A stretch of 64,000 nucleotides of DNA from Moorena bouillonii PNG (lineage in GTDB: Bacteria; Cyanobacteriota; Cyanobacteriia; Cyanobacteriales; Coleofasciculaceae), in contig NZ_MKZS01000001.1 of NCBI RefSeq assembly GCF_001942495.1, positions 7,084,665 to 7,148,664 of the forward strand. Direction: 5' to 3'. This document shows positions 45,395 to 54,463 of the stretch, in pieces. A model generated the notes under the pieces. The model was not told the origin of the DNA, made no database searches, and saw only the letters and a program-made list of their open reading frames with translations. Within the stretch, counting starts at the first letter, position 1. Each line of letters opens with the position of its first letter. Both the position numbers and the translations under genes were made by a program.

Positions 45395-46009
45395 GAGGGA
45401 GTAGTATAGTTGAAAAGCAGTGTTAACTCAAAAATTAATTGATTTTATTATAGATGGGATTGAGTTTATTGATTTTATGAGTAACTCTACCGGTAACACT
45501 AGTTGTTGCTTGGTTTAATAATGATGTGGAATTCACGGATATCAACTCCTCCGTAACCTCAAAAAAATTCCGTAATTCTCTCTAGGCAATAACCACATCA
45601 ATTAGGCAATCCTAGATGAGGAGAGTAGTTTAACTGGGAGGAAAACTCGGATGCCTTCCCGTAGCGTGACAAGCGGCTCAATCGCTTATCTGAGTGCTCA
45701 GTGCTGAGTGTTGAGTTATTCGTTATTAATGATTAGGGTTCTACCGAACTGATTTTATGCATAAAATTGCGCTTATTGCCCACTAAGTATTATAGGGCGG
45801 GTGATTGATAAAAAAATATTCTTTCAAAAAATCAAACTCCTGTAATATCAGGATTATACTAATTATTTTATAAACGTTTTATATGGCAACTTTTATAGAG
45901 CCACGATTAGTTATTTATTCGGTGTTGCTCAACTAAATAATTGATTGATATCAAGACTATTTGGGTCAGTTACCAATTAGCTTTTCTCTTTAATTCATTG
46001 CGGCCAGTT
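45395..46009. other. Spacer before the secreted multidomain gene
   Basis: It contains a CCCGTAGCGTGACAAGCGG repeat variant near 45658. The rest is AT-rich. A direct promoter cannot be singled out. An in-frame TTG at 45941 would lengthen the next gene by 23 residues. Confidence 0.5.
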
Positions 46010-49000
46010 ATGAAGTCTTTATTCAATTATCTTAAAAAAATCCCACACCATTCCTCAGACTTTTCAGAAGCGTCTGAGGTAAATTTTGCTCCACAGCCTT
46101 TAGGCTTTAACCTGATCGGGGTAACTAACCTAGCTCAGGCTACTTTCCCTATCTTGGTGACAGGGTCTGCTTTGCTGGTGGCTACTTCTACTCCAGTAGA
46201 AGCACAAAGTGTGACTTATGACAATACCACTAGTGCGGCAATAACATCAAACAGCTGTAGTTCACCAATAGTGCGAACTTTTAACGTTACTGATAACTTT
46301 ACGGTTCAAGACGTTAATCTGGGATTTAATGCGGATCACACCTGGCGTGGCGATCTTCGAGTCACGTTACAGCATCCGGATAGTACCTCTGTTGATGTAA
46401 TCAGCAATACTGGCGGCTCGGCAGATGGATTTGATGTTCTTCTAGACAGCAACTCTGGGAATTCCCTAGATGATGGGGACAATGATGATACGGCAGCACC
46501 TCTCTATGACCGGACTGTAGCCCCGTCCAATAGTCTTGCTGTTTTTAATGGCAAAACCTCTAATGGTACCTGGACTTTAGAAATTTGCGATAGTGTTGGT
46601 GGTGATGAGGGTACTTTTAACAGTGCAAGGCTGGTTTTAGATGGTACAGCTTTGCCTGTTGACTACGGTGATGCTCCTGATAATACCGCCAGCACCGGTA
46701 ATGGAGATTACCAAACCTTATCCGCTAATAGTGGTCCTACTCACACCATTGACAATACCACCTATTTAGGGGCAGGAGTAACAGCTGATACCGATGGCTT
46801 TGGAGATGGCACGGATAATAATAATAACGCTACCGATGATACCGATGATGGGGTTCAAATCAATAGCGCTACTCTCCAGGGACAAAGTCTACCGATAGGG
46901 GATAATGTCACTTTAGATATTACTACGGCAGGGTCTGGAGTGCTCAATGCTTGGATTGACTGGAACGCAGATGGAGACTTTGATGATAGTGGTGAGCAAA
47001 TTGCTACCGATGTTAGTCCTTCTGGCAATGCGATCGCATTAAATGTCACTGTTCCAGCTGGAGCTAGTATTGGTAATACCTATGCCCGTTTCCGGTATAG
47101 TTCTGATACTGGCCTTACTCCTACTGGTGCCGCTAGTGATGGTGAAGTAGAGGATTATCAAATTGCGATCGCTGACTCTACACCAACAACTGCCTCTGTA
47201 GGGGATAAAGTCTGGGAAGACCTAGATGGTGATGGTATCCAAGATGCTGGAGAGCCTGGAATTGCCAACGCCCTAGTCAATATCTACAAATCTGACAACA
47301 CCTTCGTTGATGCCACCTTTACCGACAGCAATGGTAACTACAGTTTCAGCAACCTTGACCCAGGGGATTACATCATTGAATTCACCTCCCCTGCTGTGGC
47401 CTATAACTTCACTAGCCAAGATGCTGGGGATGATACCCTAGACAGTGATGCCGATCCAGTAACAGGTCGCACTGCTACCTTTACCTTGGCTGCGGGAGAT
47501 AACAATACCAGTATTGATGCTGGACTTACCCTCAAAACCAACACTATTGTGGCTTGCGATGTAATACCACGCCAGCGTACCAATTGGACTGAAACCCTAA
47601 ACGTACAAAAATTTGACTCTGCTATGGGTAGCTTGGCGAAGGTGGAGCTAACCCTGAGTACCCTGATTGCACAAGAGTTAATTTACGAGAATACGGTAGA
47701 CCAGTCAAAAACAATAACCGTGAACCAAGATGGACAAGTCAGTGTCTCTTTACCTGATACTAACGAGAATTTTACCAGAAATTACAGCCAATCCACCGAC
47801 TTCAATCTACCAGTCTATGATGGTAATCTTGACTTTGGCGGCACTTCCGGTGGCCAGACTCCCACTATTATTGCCAATGAAACCCATACCGAGGAGTACA
47901 CTAACCTAGCTGATTTCATTAGCTCCTCATCACCAGTGGAAACTGTCAGTATCGAGGTGAATACTACTTCTGCAGCTAGTTTCATTAACTCTGATAACGC
48001 TTCCACTGGCTCTACTAGCGAGGCAAGTGTCGGATTGTGTGCTACCTATACCTACAGCATAGTCCCGGAAGAAGCTTCACCAGAAGCCGGAAATATCGTT
48101 ATCAACGAAGTCCTCTACGCCCAAACTGGCAGGAGTGCTGAGGCTAATGATGAATTCATCGAACTCTATAACTCTTCCGATAATGCTGTAGATATCAGTA
48201 ACTGGAGGCTAGCCGATAGCAACCTGATTTTTAACAGTACTGATAATACTGGCAACATTACTGGTGATGCTGCTAATCCGGCCTATATCTTCCCCAACAA
48301 CACCACTCTCCAACCAGGAGAATATGCTGTGATTTGGATTGGCAACAATACATCAGACCATCAAGCTGCCGATGCTGCATTCCAGGATTGGTTAGGAAAC
48401 GCAGGCAAACTCAATAATGCTGGAGAAGATATCTGGCTGTATGACGATGAACTCAAGATTGTAGACTACATTGCTTATGGCTCCAATAACGCCATCAATA
48501 CTCCACCGTCAGCTGAATTGAATCTGTGGGATGACACCTACCAACGAGACTTAGATGGGGCAAGCACTGGTCAATCGATTAGTCTCACCCCCAATGGAGA
48601 AGACGGAAATACTAGTGCTTGTTGGGAGCATACCCTTAGTAATGATGCCAATGGCCGTTGTCCTGAATTCCTCGAAACCAGGGATACAGATACGGTTAGT
48701 GTACGCCAAACTAGTGTTGGAGTCTATAACAATATCTTGCCCAATGTCATCCTGGTCAAGCGGATTACTGCTATCAAACCGAAAGATACCAACGAGTGGA
48801 TAGAGCTACCACAATCAGGTTCACCCTTTATCGATGGCATTGATGGTGGCAGTTCTGAGAATAACGTTGGTTCCGACCGTGCTGCTGATGACAATGACCC
48901 CAACTGGCCAAATCCTGATGTTTATCTGCGGGGATTAATTAACTCTGGGCAAGTGATGCCAGGGGATGAGTTAGAGTATACTGTTTACTTCCTCTCCAAT

Positions 49001-49366
49001 GGCAGCAACAATGCTAAAAACCTGCGCATCTGTGACCGAGTACCTGGAGAAACTACCTTTATTCCCGACTCATTTAATGCCACTGCTGGCTTCCCCAGTA
49101 GTGATGTCGGGATTGCCATGTTCCAGAGCACCAGTGCCCTAGCCTCAGGTGGTCCAGCTGAACCGAACATCTATCTTACTAATATTCCCGATAGCGATCG
49201 CGGTCGGTATTACGAGCCAGGAACATCAGTGCCAGCCGGATGTAATGTCACCTTCAATCAGAATGGAGTAGTAGTAGTGGAAGTTGGGGATGTGCCAAAC
49301 GCTGATTCCCCCGGAAACCCACCCAATTCCTATGGATTTATTCGCTTCCGGGCTTTAGTGAATTGA
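46010..49366 (+). CDS. Large secreted multidomain surface protein
   Basis: The protein has 1118 residues from the ATG at 46010. After an unusually long N-terminal region with a hydrophobic export segment (about 45-66, ending VEAQS) come a P/proprotein-type beta domain (TWRGDLRVTLQHPDST, NGTWTLEICD), a GEVED domain (DYGDAPDN, GEVEDYQIAI), an SdrD-B-like repeat (VGDKVWEDLDGDGIQDAGEP), a choice-of-anchor E-type region (WTETLNVQKFDSAMGSLAKV), a lamin-tail domain (IVINEVLYAQTG, FIELYNSSDN) and a DUF11-like domain (ELEYTVYFLSNGSNNAKNL). It is acidic with many Asp-rich calcium-type loops, so an extracellular structural or adhesive role is likely. Its stop codon lies in a mobile-element end, so an anchor may be missing. 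Confidence 0.85.
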   Translation: MKSLFNYLKKIPHHSSDFSEASEVNFAPQPLGFNLIGVTNLAQATFPILVTGSALLVATSTPVEAQSVTYDNTTSAAITSNSCSSPIVRTFNVTDNFTVQDVNLGFNADHTWRGDLRVTLQHPDSTSVDVISNTGGSADGFDVLLDSNSGNSLDDGDNDDTAAPLYDRTVAPSNSLAVFNGKTSNGTWTLEICDSVGGDEGTFNSARLVLDGTALPVDYGDAPDNTASTGNGDYQTLSANSGPTHTIDNTTYLGAGVTADTDGFGDGTDNNNNATDDTDDGVQINSATLQGQSLPIGDNVTLDITTAGSGVLNAWIDWNADGDFDDSGEQIATDVSPSGNAIALNVTVPAGASIGNTYARFRYSSDTGLTPTGAASDGEVEDYQIAIADSTPTTASVGDKVWEDLDGDGIQDAGEPGIANALVNIYKSDNTFVDATFTDSNGNYSFSNLDPGDYIIEFTSPAVAYNFTSQDAGDDTLDSDADPVTGRTATFTLAAGDNNTSIDAGLTLKTNTIVACDVIPRQRTNWTETLNVQKFDSAMGSLAKVELTLSTLIAQELIYENTVDQSKTITVNQDGQVSVSLPDTNENFTRNYSQSTDFNLPVYDGNLDFGGTSGGQTPTIIANETHTEEYTNLADFISSSSPVETVSIEVNTTSAASFINSDNASTGSTSEASVGLCATYTYSIVPEEASPEAGNIVINEVLYAQTGRSAEANDEFIELYNSSDNAVDISNWRLADSNLIFNSTDNTGNITGDAANPAYIFPNNTTLQPGEYAVIWIGNNTSDHQAADAAFQDWLGNAGKLNNAGEDIWLYDDELKIVDYIAYGSNNAINTPPSAELNLWDDTYQRDLDGASTGQSISLTPNGEDGNTSACWEHTLSNDANGRCPEFLETRDTDTVSVRQTSVGVYNNILPNVILVKRITAIKPKDTNEWIELPQSGSPFIDGIDGGSSENNVGSDRAADDNDPNWPNPDVYLRGLINSGQVMPGDELEYTVYFLSNGSNNAKNLRICDRVPGETTFIPDSFNATAGFPSSDVGIAMFQSTSALASGGPAEPNIYLTNIPDSDRGRYYEPGTSVPAGCNVTFNQNGVVVVEVGDVPNADSPGNPPNSYGFIRFRALVN

Positions 49367-49403
49367 ACCTCCCCACCCGTCGCAGGGATGGGGATTCCCA
49401 GGC
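49364..49403 (-). mobile_element. Solo right end of an IS200/IS605-like element
   Basis: On the minus strand, GGGAATCCCCATCCCTGCGAC then GGGTGGGGAGGTTCAA matches the right-end hairpin and TTCAA/GTCAA border of elements A and B and of the TnpB element. The TGA of the large secreted protein is part of it. No matching left end or transposase is recognised in the following 300 bp. Confidence 0.55.
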
Positions 49404-49491
49404 ACAGCCGTGGGCGACTGTTATCGACCTGGGCGTGACTTTCCCGCGCACCGAACGCGCCCCGCGTGGCCTATGGCCAGGGTAGCTGAGT

Positions 49492-49514
49492 AGGGTCTTT
49501 TGCCCTGTTTTTTT
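49492..49514 (+). terminator. Candidate intrinsic terminator
   Basis: AGGG-TCTTTTG-CCCT is followed by G and seven T. It sits about 125 bp after the secreted protein gene. The stem is short (4-5 bp). An outer AGGGTCT/AGACCCT pairing could compete or extend it. Confidence 0.35.
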
Positions 49515-49658
49515 GAGACCCTTACTTTTTATATTAACACTATTTGAGACGGAATATTCATCCCCGAAGACGAAACCGATAGATAGGTTCGCCTTTATGG
49601 TTGGTCGGCTGTGCGAAAAAGGGTCAAAACTGTTTGATTAAGGCGACCCTATCCTTCT

Positions 49659-49752
49659 CTTGATGCAAAGCGCGAGTGGGGGAAACCACGGCAGTCGCTC
49701 ATGGGGGGAACCCCCAAGACCGCGCTGCCTTCCCAAGACCGCGCTGCATCGC
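49659..49752. repeat. GATGCAAAGCGCGAG...CTGCATCGC palindromic repeat, long copy
   Basis: A longer relative of the 44308 copy, with the inner CCACGGCAGTCGCTCATGGG segment shared (reverse strand) with the 34215 copy and CCAAGACCGCGCTGC duplicated in tandem. The following spacer to 50029 holds a GAAGAAT heptamer array at about 49832-49862. Confidence 0.8.
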
Positions 49753-50029
49753 TACGGTAAATTCAAGACCTAATTCGACGGGGTATTCTTTTCCCTCTCA
49801 AACTCTCCCACTCTGATAAATCAGAATTTAGAATGAAGAATGAAGAATGAAGAATGAAGAATTCTAAACTCTAAACCTGAAGGTGATCTGGGCTAGATGT
49901 GCTATGGCATGGTCAATGGCCGGGTTTGGATGGTACATTAGCTGCAACAGTATATTTTGTGATCAGTGATCGACACCCCCGGTTCGCATCTACTATTGAA
50001 AATTGTATATTTACTTGGAGTGGTAAGCC

Positions 50030-50581
50030 ATGGTGAGGCAGATTGAAACCCTATCGAGATCAGCTCTGCAAACGGAAGTATCTCACTTACGGGAAGAGTT
50101 ACAGCTTAGAGACCAGTTAGTGCAGCAGCTGTCTCAAGAACTATTCCGCTTGGTGAAGGGGAATGCTAATTTCAAACCTCCCCAAGAGGTGTCTGAGCGC
50201 CATAAGGCTCAGATGGTGGTCTTGCGAGAACAGTTGCACGATGTGGAGCAGCAGGTGGAATTTTATCAACAGCAAATTGCCACCCGTGACACGGAAATTA
50301 AGCAATTGCGGGAATCAGTAGAAGAATTAACCGAGCGCTCTCGTCAGCTAGAACAAGTTGTACAAGAGCTACCAAAAATTTATCACCAGAAGTTTTCGGA
50401 ACGGATGGCACCAGTCAAAGAGAAGGTGACCATGTTACAGCGGGAAAACCGACAACTCCACGCAGAACTCCAGAGTGTCAGTTACCGATTAGCGGTCAGA
50501 AGCCGCAATATCACCCGGGTTGATCTACCGAGCTTCAATCGTCAGAATGCTAGTCCAATCCCAACTTTTGGTAGTGTGTAA
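50030..50581 (+). CDS. Coiled-coil protein of unknown function
   Basis: The 183-residue protein is almost entirely helical with heptad pattern: SRSALQTEVSHLREELQLRD (about 10-45), then a second coiled coil from 55 to 155 (QLHDVEQQVEFYQQQIATRD, IKQLRESVEELTERSRQLE). The tail after 160 is disordered (DLPSFNRQNASPIP). I do not recognise a family. GGAG lies about 10 bp before the ATG. It could be a scaffold or cell-division-type factor; this is only suggested by shape. Confidence 0.75.
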   Translation: MVRQIETLSRSALQTEVSHLREELQLRDQLVQQLSQELFRLVKGNANFKPPQEVSERHKAQMVVLREQLHDVEQQVEFYQQQIATRDTEIKQLRESVEELTERSRQLEQVVQELPKIYHQKFSERMAPVKEKVTMLQRENRQLHAELQSVSYRLAVRSRNITRVDLPSFNRQNASPIPTFGSV

Positions 50582-50604
50582 AAGCCTTTGGGTTAGGGGT
50601 GACT

Positions 50605-50810
50605 CATCTGGAAGGTTGAAGGTTGGGTTGTTGAAGGTTGAAGGTTGAAGGTTGAAGGTGGGTTTGTCGAAGGTTGTTCGCCTTTGGCGTTACCTAAGGG
50701 TAGGTTGGTTTGTTGTTCGCGTAGCGTGGCCTTTTGGCCAAGGTTTCTGTATAGCTGACGGCTGACAACTGACCGCTGACAGCTGCTGACGGCTGACAGC
50801 TGAGGGGTGA
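50605..50810. repeat. GGTTGAA array and GTAGCGTGGCC repeat
   Basis: GGTTGAA-based units run at about 50611-50665. A 30-bp segment at 50716-50745 is identical to part of the STAND coding region at 1318-1347. CTGACGG/CTGACAG heptamers follow to 50810. The whole spacer before the kinase gene is repeat DNA, ending with GGGGAAAACTT and CCAACCCTTCGACTTG tandem copies. Confidence 0.85.
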
Positions 50811-50963
50811 CTGCTGAGGTTTATTGCTTGGTTTGCAACAGTTAACATTGGGGAAAACTTGGGGAAAACTTGGGGAATACTTTCAACAAATCTGTCAACT
50901 GGCTAACTTGTTAACTTGCCAACCCTTCGACTTGCCAACCCTTCGACTTGACCACCCCATATC

Positions 50964-52898
50964 ATGAGCTACTGTCTTAATCCTAAATGCCAAAATCCTC
51001 AAAATCCCAATCAGGCCAGGTTTTGTGCCTATTGTGGAACTAGATTACGATTAGGCGATCGCTTCCGTGCTCTGAGGCTAATTAGTATTGGTGGTATGGG
51101 GCGCACCTTTCTGGGGGTGGATGAGGCAGATGATAGCAAGACTAAGTGTATCATCAAACAGTTATCCTTACAAAATCAAGATACCAACAATGCTCAGAAA
51201 GCGGCTGAGTCTTTCCGCCAAGAAGCGACTAGGCTGCAAGTGCTGGGACAACATCCTCAGATTCCGGAACTTCTGGCCTATTTTGAGGCGGATCATCAAT
51301 TAGGTATCCCAGGAGAACCTGCTCTAGTTCACAAGTATATCGAGGGTGAAAGCTTAGCCACAGAACTGGAAACCGAAGGGACGTTTAGGGAAAACCAGGT
51401 TCGGCAAGTCCTGATTGAATTGCTGCCAGTGCTGCGCTTTATCCATAGTCATCAGGTAATTCATCGGGATATCAATCCGCACAATATCATTCGTCGGCCT
51501 CCTCCTGAGTCCTCTTTGTCCAAGTTACCAACACGAAAAACCAGGAAGAGGTTTTATTCTTGGGGGGGAAGGGGGAGCGAACTGTTTCTGGTGGATTTCA
51601 GTGCTGCTAAGCTGACTACAAAAACTGTGCTAGCACGAACGGGAACTATGATTGGCTCTGCGGCTTACACGGCTTCGGAACAGTTGATGGGAAAAGCGAT
51701 CGCAACCAGCGATTTGTACAGTTTAGGGGTTACCTGTATTCATCTACTTACCAATGTTCACCCCTTTGATATGTTTAATAGTCTAGAAGGGAAGTGGGTT
51801 TGGGTCGATTACCTCAGGCAACCTGTCAGTGAGCAGCTTATTCGCATCCTGAACAAAATGGTAGAAAATTTACCAGACCAACGCTACCAATCAGCCATTC
51901 AAGTCCTAGCAGCACTTGGTTTACCAGAGGATTTCGCTGCTATACCAGTAACGTCTTTATCTACAACAGTTACCCCTAAGTTTGATACTCCTACTTGGAA
52001 ATGTGTACATACCTTTTCTGAAGAGTCGAGTGGAATTAATTCTATCGCCTTTAGCCCGAATGGACAAACTATAGTTAGTGGTAGTACAGATAAAACTATC
52101 ACGATCTTTAACTGGCAAGCTAAAACAGTGGTAGCCAAACTTTCAGGACATTTAAATGTGATTGAGGCGGTTGGGTTTAGTCCAGATGGAGAAATTATCG
52201 CTAGTAGCAGTTGGGATCATACCATTAAACTATGGCATGGGTATACGGGAAATTTAATCCATACCCTTTGTGGACATTCTGCTTGGGTAAAGTGTCTGGC
52301 AATTAGTCACAATGGGCAACTTATAGCTAGTGGTAGTGCGGATCAGACTATTAAGCTTTGGATGCTGAAGAAGGCATCATTACAGACAACTTTGTTTGGC
52401 CATTTAGGAACCGTTAATACAGTAGCTATTAGTAAAGATGGACAACTGCTAGCTAGTGGTAGTGCTGACAAAACCATTAAGCTTTGGAATTTAGTAACTG
52501 GTAAGCTTGCCGCAACGATTACTGGACATTCGGCATCGGTAGAGTCACTCACCTTTAGCCCTAGTGGTCAAATTTTAATTAGTGGCAGTGCTGATAAAAC
52601 CATTAAGATTTGGTTGCTGAAGAGGGATCGGTATTTACAAATACCAAAAAAACCGTTGCTTACTCTCACCGGACATGGGAATGCTGTTAAATCTATTGCC
52701 ATTAGCCCTCAAGGGAATACCTTAATCAGTGGTAGCGCCGATAAGACTGTCAAAATCTGGCATCCTGGTAGTGGTGAATTGCTCTATACTCTCACGGATC
52801 ATTTAAGCGCTGTCACTACCGTTGCTATTAGCCATGATGGTGCTACCATTGCTAGTAGTTCTCAAGATAATACTATTAAGATTTGGCAGTTTGTGTGA
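50964..52898 (+). CDS. Ser/Thr protein kinase with zinc ribbon and WD40 propeller
   Basis: The protein has 644 residues. The N-terminal zinc ribbon has CLNPKC and CAYCG (CxxxxC...CxxC, 4-23). The kinase domain (about 30-320) has the catalytic loop HRDINPHNI, with Asn in place of the usual Lys, and DFSAAK where most kinases have DFG. GSAAYTASEQLMG is the activation segment. Seven WD40 repeats (about 350-644; GSADKTIKLW motif) make one full propeller. The nucleotide loop SIGGMGRTFLG is intact. Kinases of this build are common signalling proteins in filamentous cyanobacteria. Activity is likely but the DFS change deserves testing. Ligand and targets are unknown. Confidence 0.92.
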   Translation: MSYCLNPKCQNPQNPNQARFCAYCGTRLRLGDRFRALRLISIGGMGRTFLGVDEADDSKTKCIIKQLSLQNQDTNNAQKAAESFRQEATRLQVLGQHPQIPELLAYFEADHQLGIPGEPALVHKYIEGESLATELETEGTFRENQVRQVLIELLPVLRFIHSHQVIHRDINPHNIIRRPPPESSLSKLPTRKTRKRFYSWGGRGSELFLVDFSAAKLTTKTVLARTGTMIGSAAYTASEQLMGKAIATSDLYSLGVTCIHLLTNVHPFDMFNSLEGKWVWVDYLRQPVSEQLIRILNKMVENLPDQRYQSAIQVLAALGLPEDFAAIPVTSLSTTVTPKFDTPTWKCVHTFSEESSGINSIAFSPNGQTIVSGSTDKTITIFNWQAKTVVAKLSGHLNVIEAVGFSPDGEIIASSSWDHTIKLWHGYTGNLIHTLCGHSAWVKCLAISHNGQLIASGSADQTIKLWMLKKASLQTTLFGHLGTVNTVAISKDGQLLASGSADKTIKLWNLVTGKLAATITGHSASVESLTFSPSGQILISGSADKTIKIWLLKRDRYLQIPKKPLLTLTGHGNAVKSIAISPQGNTLISGSADKTVKIWHPGSGELLYTLTDHLSAVTTVAISHDGATIASSSQDNTIKIWQFV

Positions 52899-52906
52899 TG
52901 TAAGCT

Positions 52907-52985
52907 ATCAGCCGTCAGCTTATGCGCTACGCGCACGCTACGCGAACAGCTTATGCGGGCTGACGGCTGATAGCTGATAGCTTAC
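52907..52985. repeat. Dispersed repeat (copy 2 of the 29-bp string) with flanking inverted heptamers
   Basis: The 29-bp string at 52921-52949 equals 255-283. AGCTATCAGCCGTCAGC on one side and GCTGACGGCTGATAGCT on the other are inverted, so the block is a large palindrome between the kinase gene and the convergent PEP-CTERM gene. Confidence 0.85.
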
Positions 52986-52988
52986 AAT

Positions 52989-53606
52989 CTATGATTGTTT
53001 CCGACGTTTTAAGGTTGAGGCAAAAAGCCACCCTCCTAGACCCAACATTCCCATCAATGTTGTTGGTTCAGGAACAAGTGTATAGGTGACAGTTCCACTT
53101 CCGAGAATAGGCTGGCGCGGCTCGTCTTCTGGAGTATAGAAGGTAGGATCGAAACCGTCAGTGAAATCACCATTAGAAAAACGGAAAAAATCTCCAGAGA
53201 ATTCACCAACGGCGGTAAAAGGATGATAAACTACATCGTAATCTAACCCCAGTAATTCTCCGTTTAGGAAATTGACAGTTGGGAAGTCTGGGAAACGCTC
53301 GTCGTCCTCTTCATTTATTCGAGGATCACTAAATAGGGTAATTGACAAACCATCGTCAACTCCTAAACTCTCAGCTCCCACCTTAGTCAAACTTGAATCG
53401 TCAAAGGTAAACTCACCGTTGTAATAATCAGGATTGGGGGCAATATCGAGTTCAGAAGAGCCAGTCAGGAAAAAGCTCTTTTCCAGATTCACTGTGAAAT
53501 TATATTTGACAGTTGCTGCTTCAACGAAGTTGATTCCGACTACCCCTAAGCTTAAGCTACCGCCAACGATCGCTGTTGCTACTTTAGTTAAAGTCTTGAT
53601 TGTCAT
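52989..53606 (-). CDS. PEP-CTERM sorting-domain protein 1
   Basis: This 205-residue exported protein has a signal peptide (about 8-31, ending NFVEA), a beta-rich body (FTVNLEKSFFLTGSSELDIA, GEFTFDDSSLTKV) and a C-terminal PEP-CTERM signal: VPEPTTLMGMLGLGGWL, then a basic tail KRRKQS. Such proteins are processed by exosortase and exported to the surface or matrix. AGGAG lies 7 bp before the ATG. It is a paralogue in layout of the gene at 53786-54463. Confidence 0.9.
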   Translation of the reverse strand: MTIKTLTKVATAIVGGSLSLGVVGINFVEAATVKYNFTVNLEKSFFLTGSSELDIAPNPDYYNGEFTFDDSSLTKVGAESLGVDDGLSITLFSDPRINEEDDERFPDFPTVNFLNGELLGLDYDVVYHPFTAVGEFSGDFFRFSNGDFTDGFDPTFYTPEDEPRQPILGSGTVTYTLVPEPTTLMGMLGLGGWLFASTLKRRKQS

Positions 53607-53785
53607 TGTTATTCTCCTAGTACAAGAAAAAAAACACCAAAAATTTCACCTCTTTTCCAGCTAAGAGGGAAGCACCCCGTGCCTGGATTTGTAGATTTCT
53701 CACTACCGCGATCGCATCATATGGGTATAAGGGTTTTTGTCATGGAAAAATCTTTCCTTTAGACATAAAATTGCTGGAAAATCTG

Positions 53786-54463
53786 CTATTGTTTCCGACG
53801 CTGTAAACTTGAAGTGAAAAGCCACCCTCCCAGACCCAACACTCCTATCAATGTTGTTGGTTCAGGAACCGTGGAAACTTTGGCAAATTGTCCTTTTGTT
53901 TCTAACTCAGTTAGTCGATCAATATAGGTGTCACCAACCTTGCCCGTCTCAATCAGTTCCTGGGTGGTTCGAGTCGGAAACGCAACATCTTCATGGCTAC
54001 TAAAACCGATAGGAAAACCAAACTCATCCAACCAATCATCTACATGGACGTGAGGCGTACTACTTTGCGGTGGTTTTGACCAGAAGGTTAAACCATCGCT
54101 TCTGGAGCCATCTCCAATGTTGATTCCATCTGGGTCAAAGTAAGTCCCCGATTGGAGTATTTGCTTTGTTTGAGTATCAAAATTGAAGTTAACCCCTGCA
54201 TCGAAATGATTATCGGTATAGGTTCTCAAAAAATTGCCTTGAGGATCAAAAAATGAGACAATCAGAGAATCTAAGTCACTGGTCCTGACGATTCCATCGG
54301 TATAACTTTGCGTTTCGTCATAGCTAAATAAACCGGTAACGCTAAAGCCAGCAATTTGACCTGTCCAATCAAATCCAAAGGTAATTGCCTCAGCTACGGT
54401 AGGGATAACGATGCTTAATGCTGTACTTAGGGTGATAACGGCTGTCTTTAAATAGCAAGACAT
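53786..54463 (-). CDS. PEP-CTERM sorting-domain protein 2
   Basis: The protein has 225 residues: a signal peptide (about 5-26, IPTVAEA), a body resembling other short PEP-CTERM proteins (FDWTGQIAGFSVTGLFSYDE) and the C-terminal signal VPEPTTLIGVLGLGGWL with basic tail QRRKQ. The C-terminal 28 residues are nearly identical to those of protein 1 although the bodies differ. A perfect AGGAGG ribosome-binding site lies 9 bp upstream. No exosortase is in the window. Confidence 0.9.
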   Translation of the reverse strand: MSCYLKTAVITLSTALSIVIPTVAEAITFGFDWTGQIAGFSVTGLFSYDETQSYTDGIVRTSDLDSLIVSFFDPQGNFLRTYTDNHFDAGVNFNFDTQTKQILQSGTYFDPDGINIGDGSRSDGLTFWSKPPQSSTPHVHVDDWLDEFGFPIGFSSHEDVAFPTRTTQELIETGKVGDTYIDRLTELETKGQFAKVSTVPEPTTLIGVLGLGGWLFTSSLQRRKQ

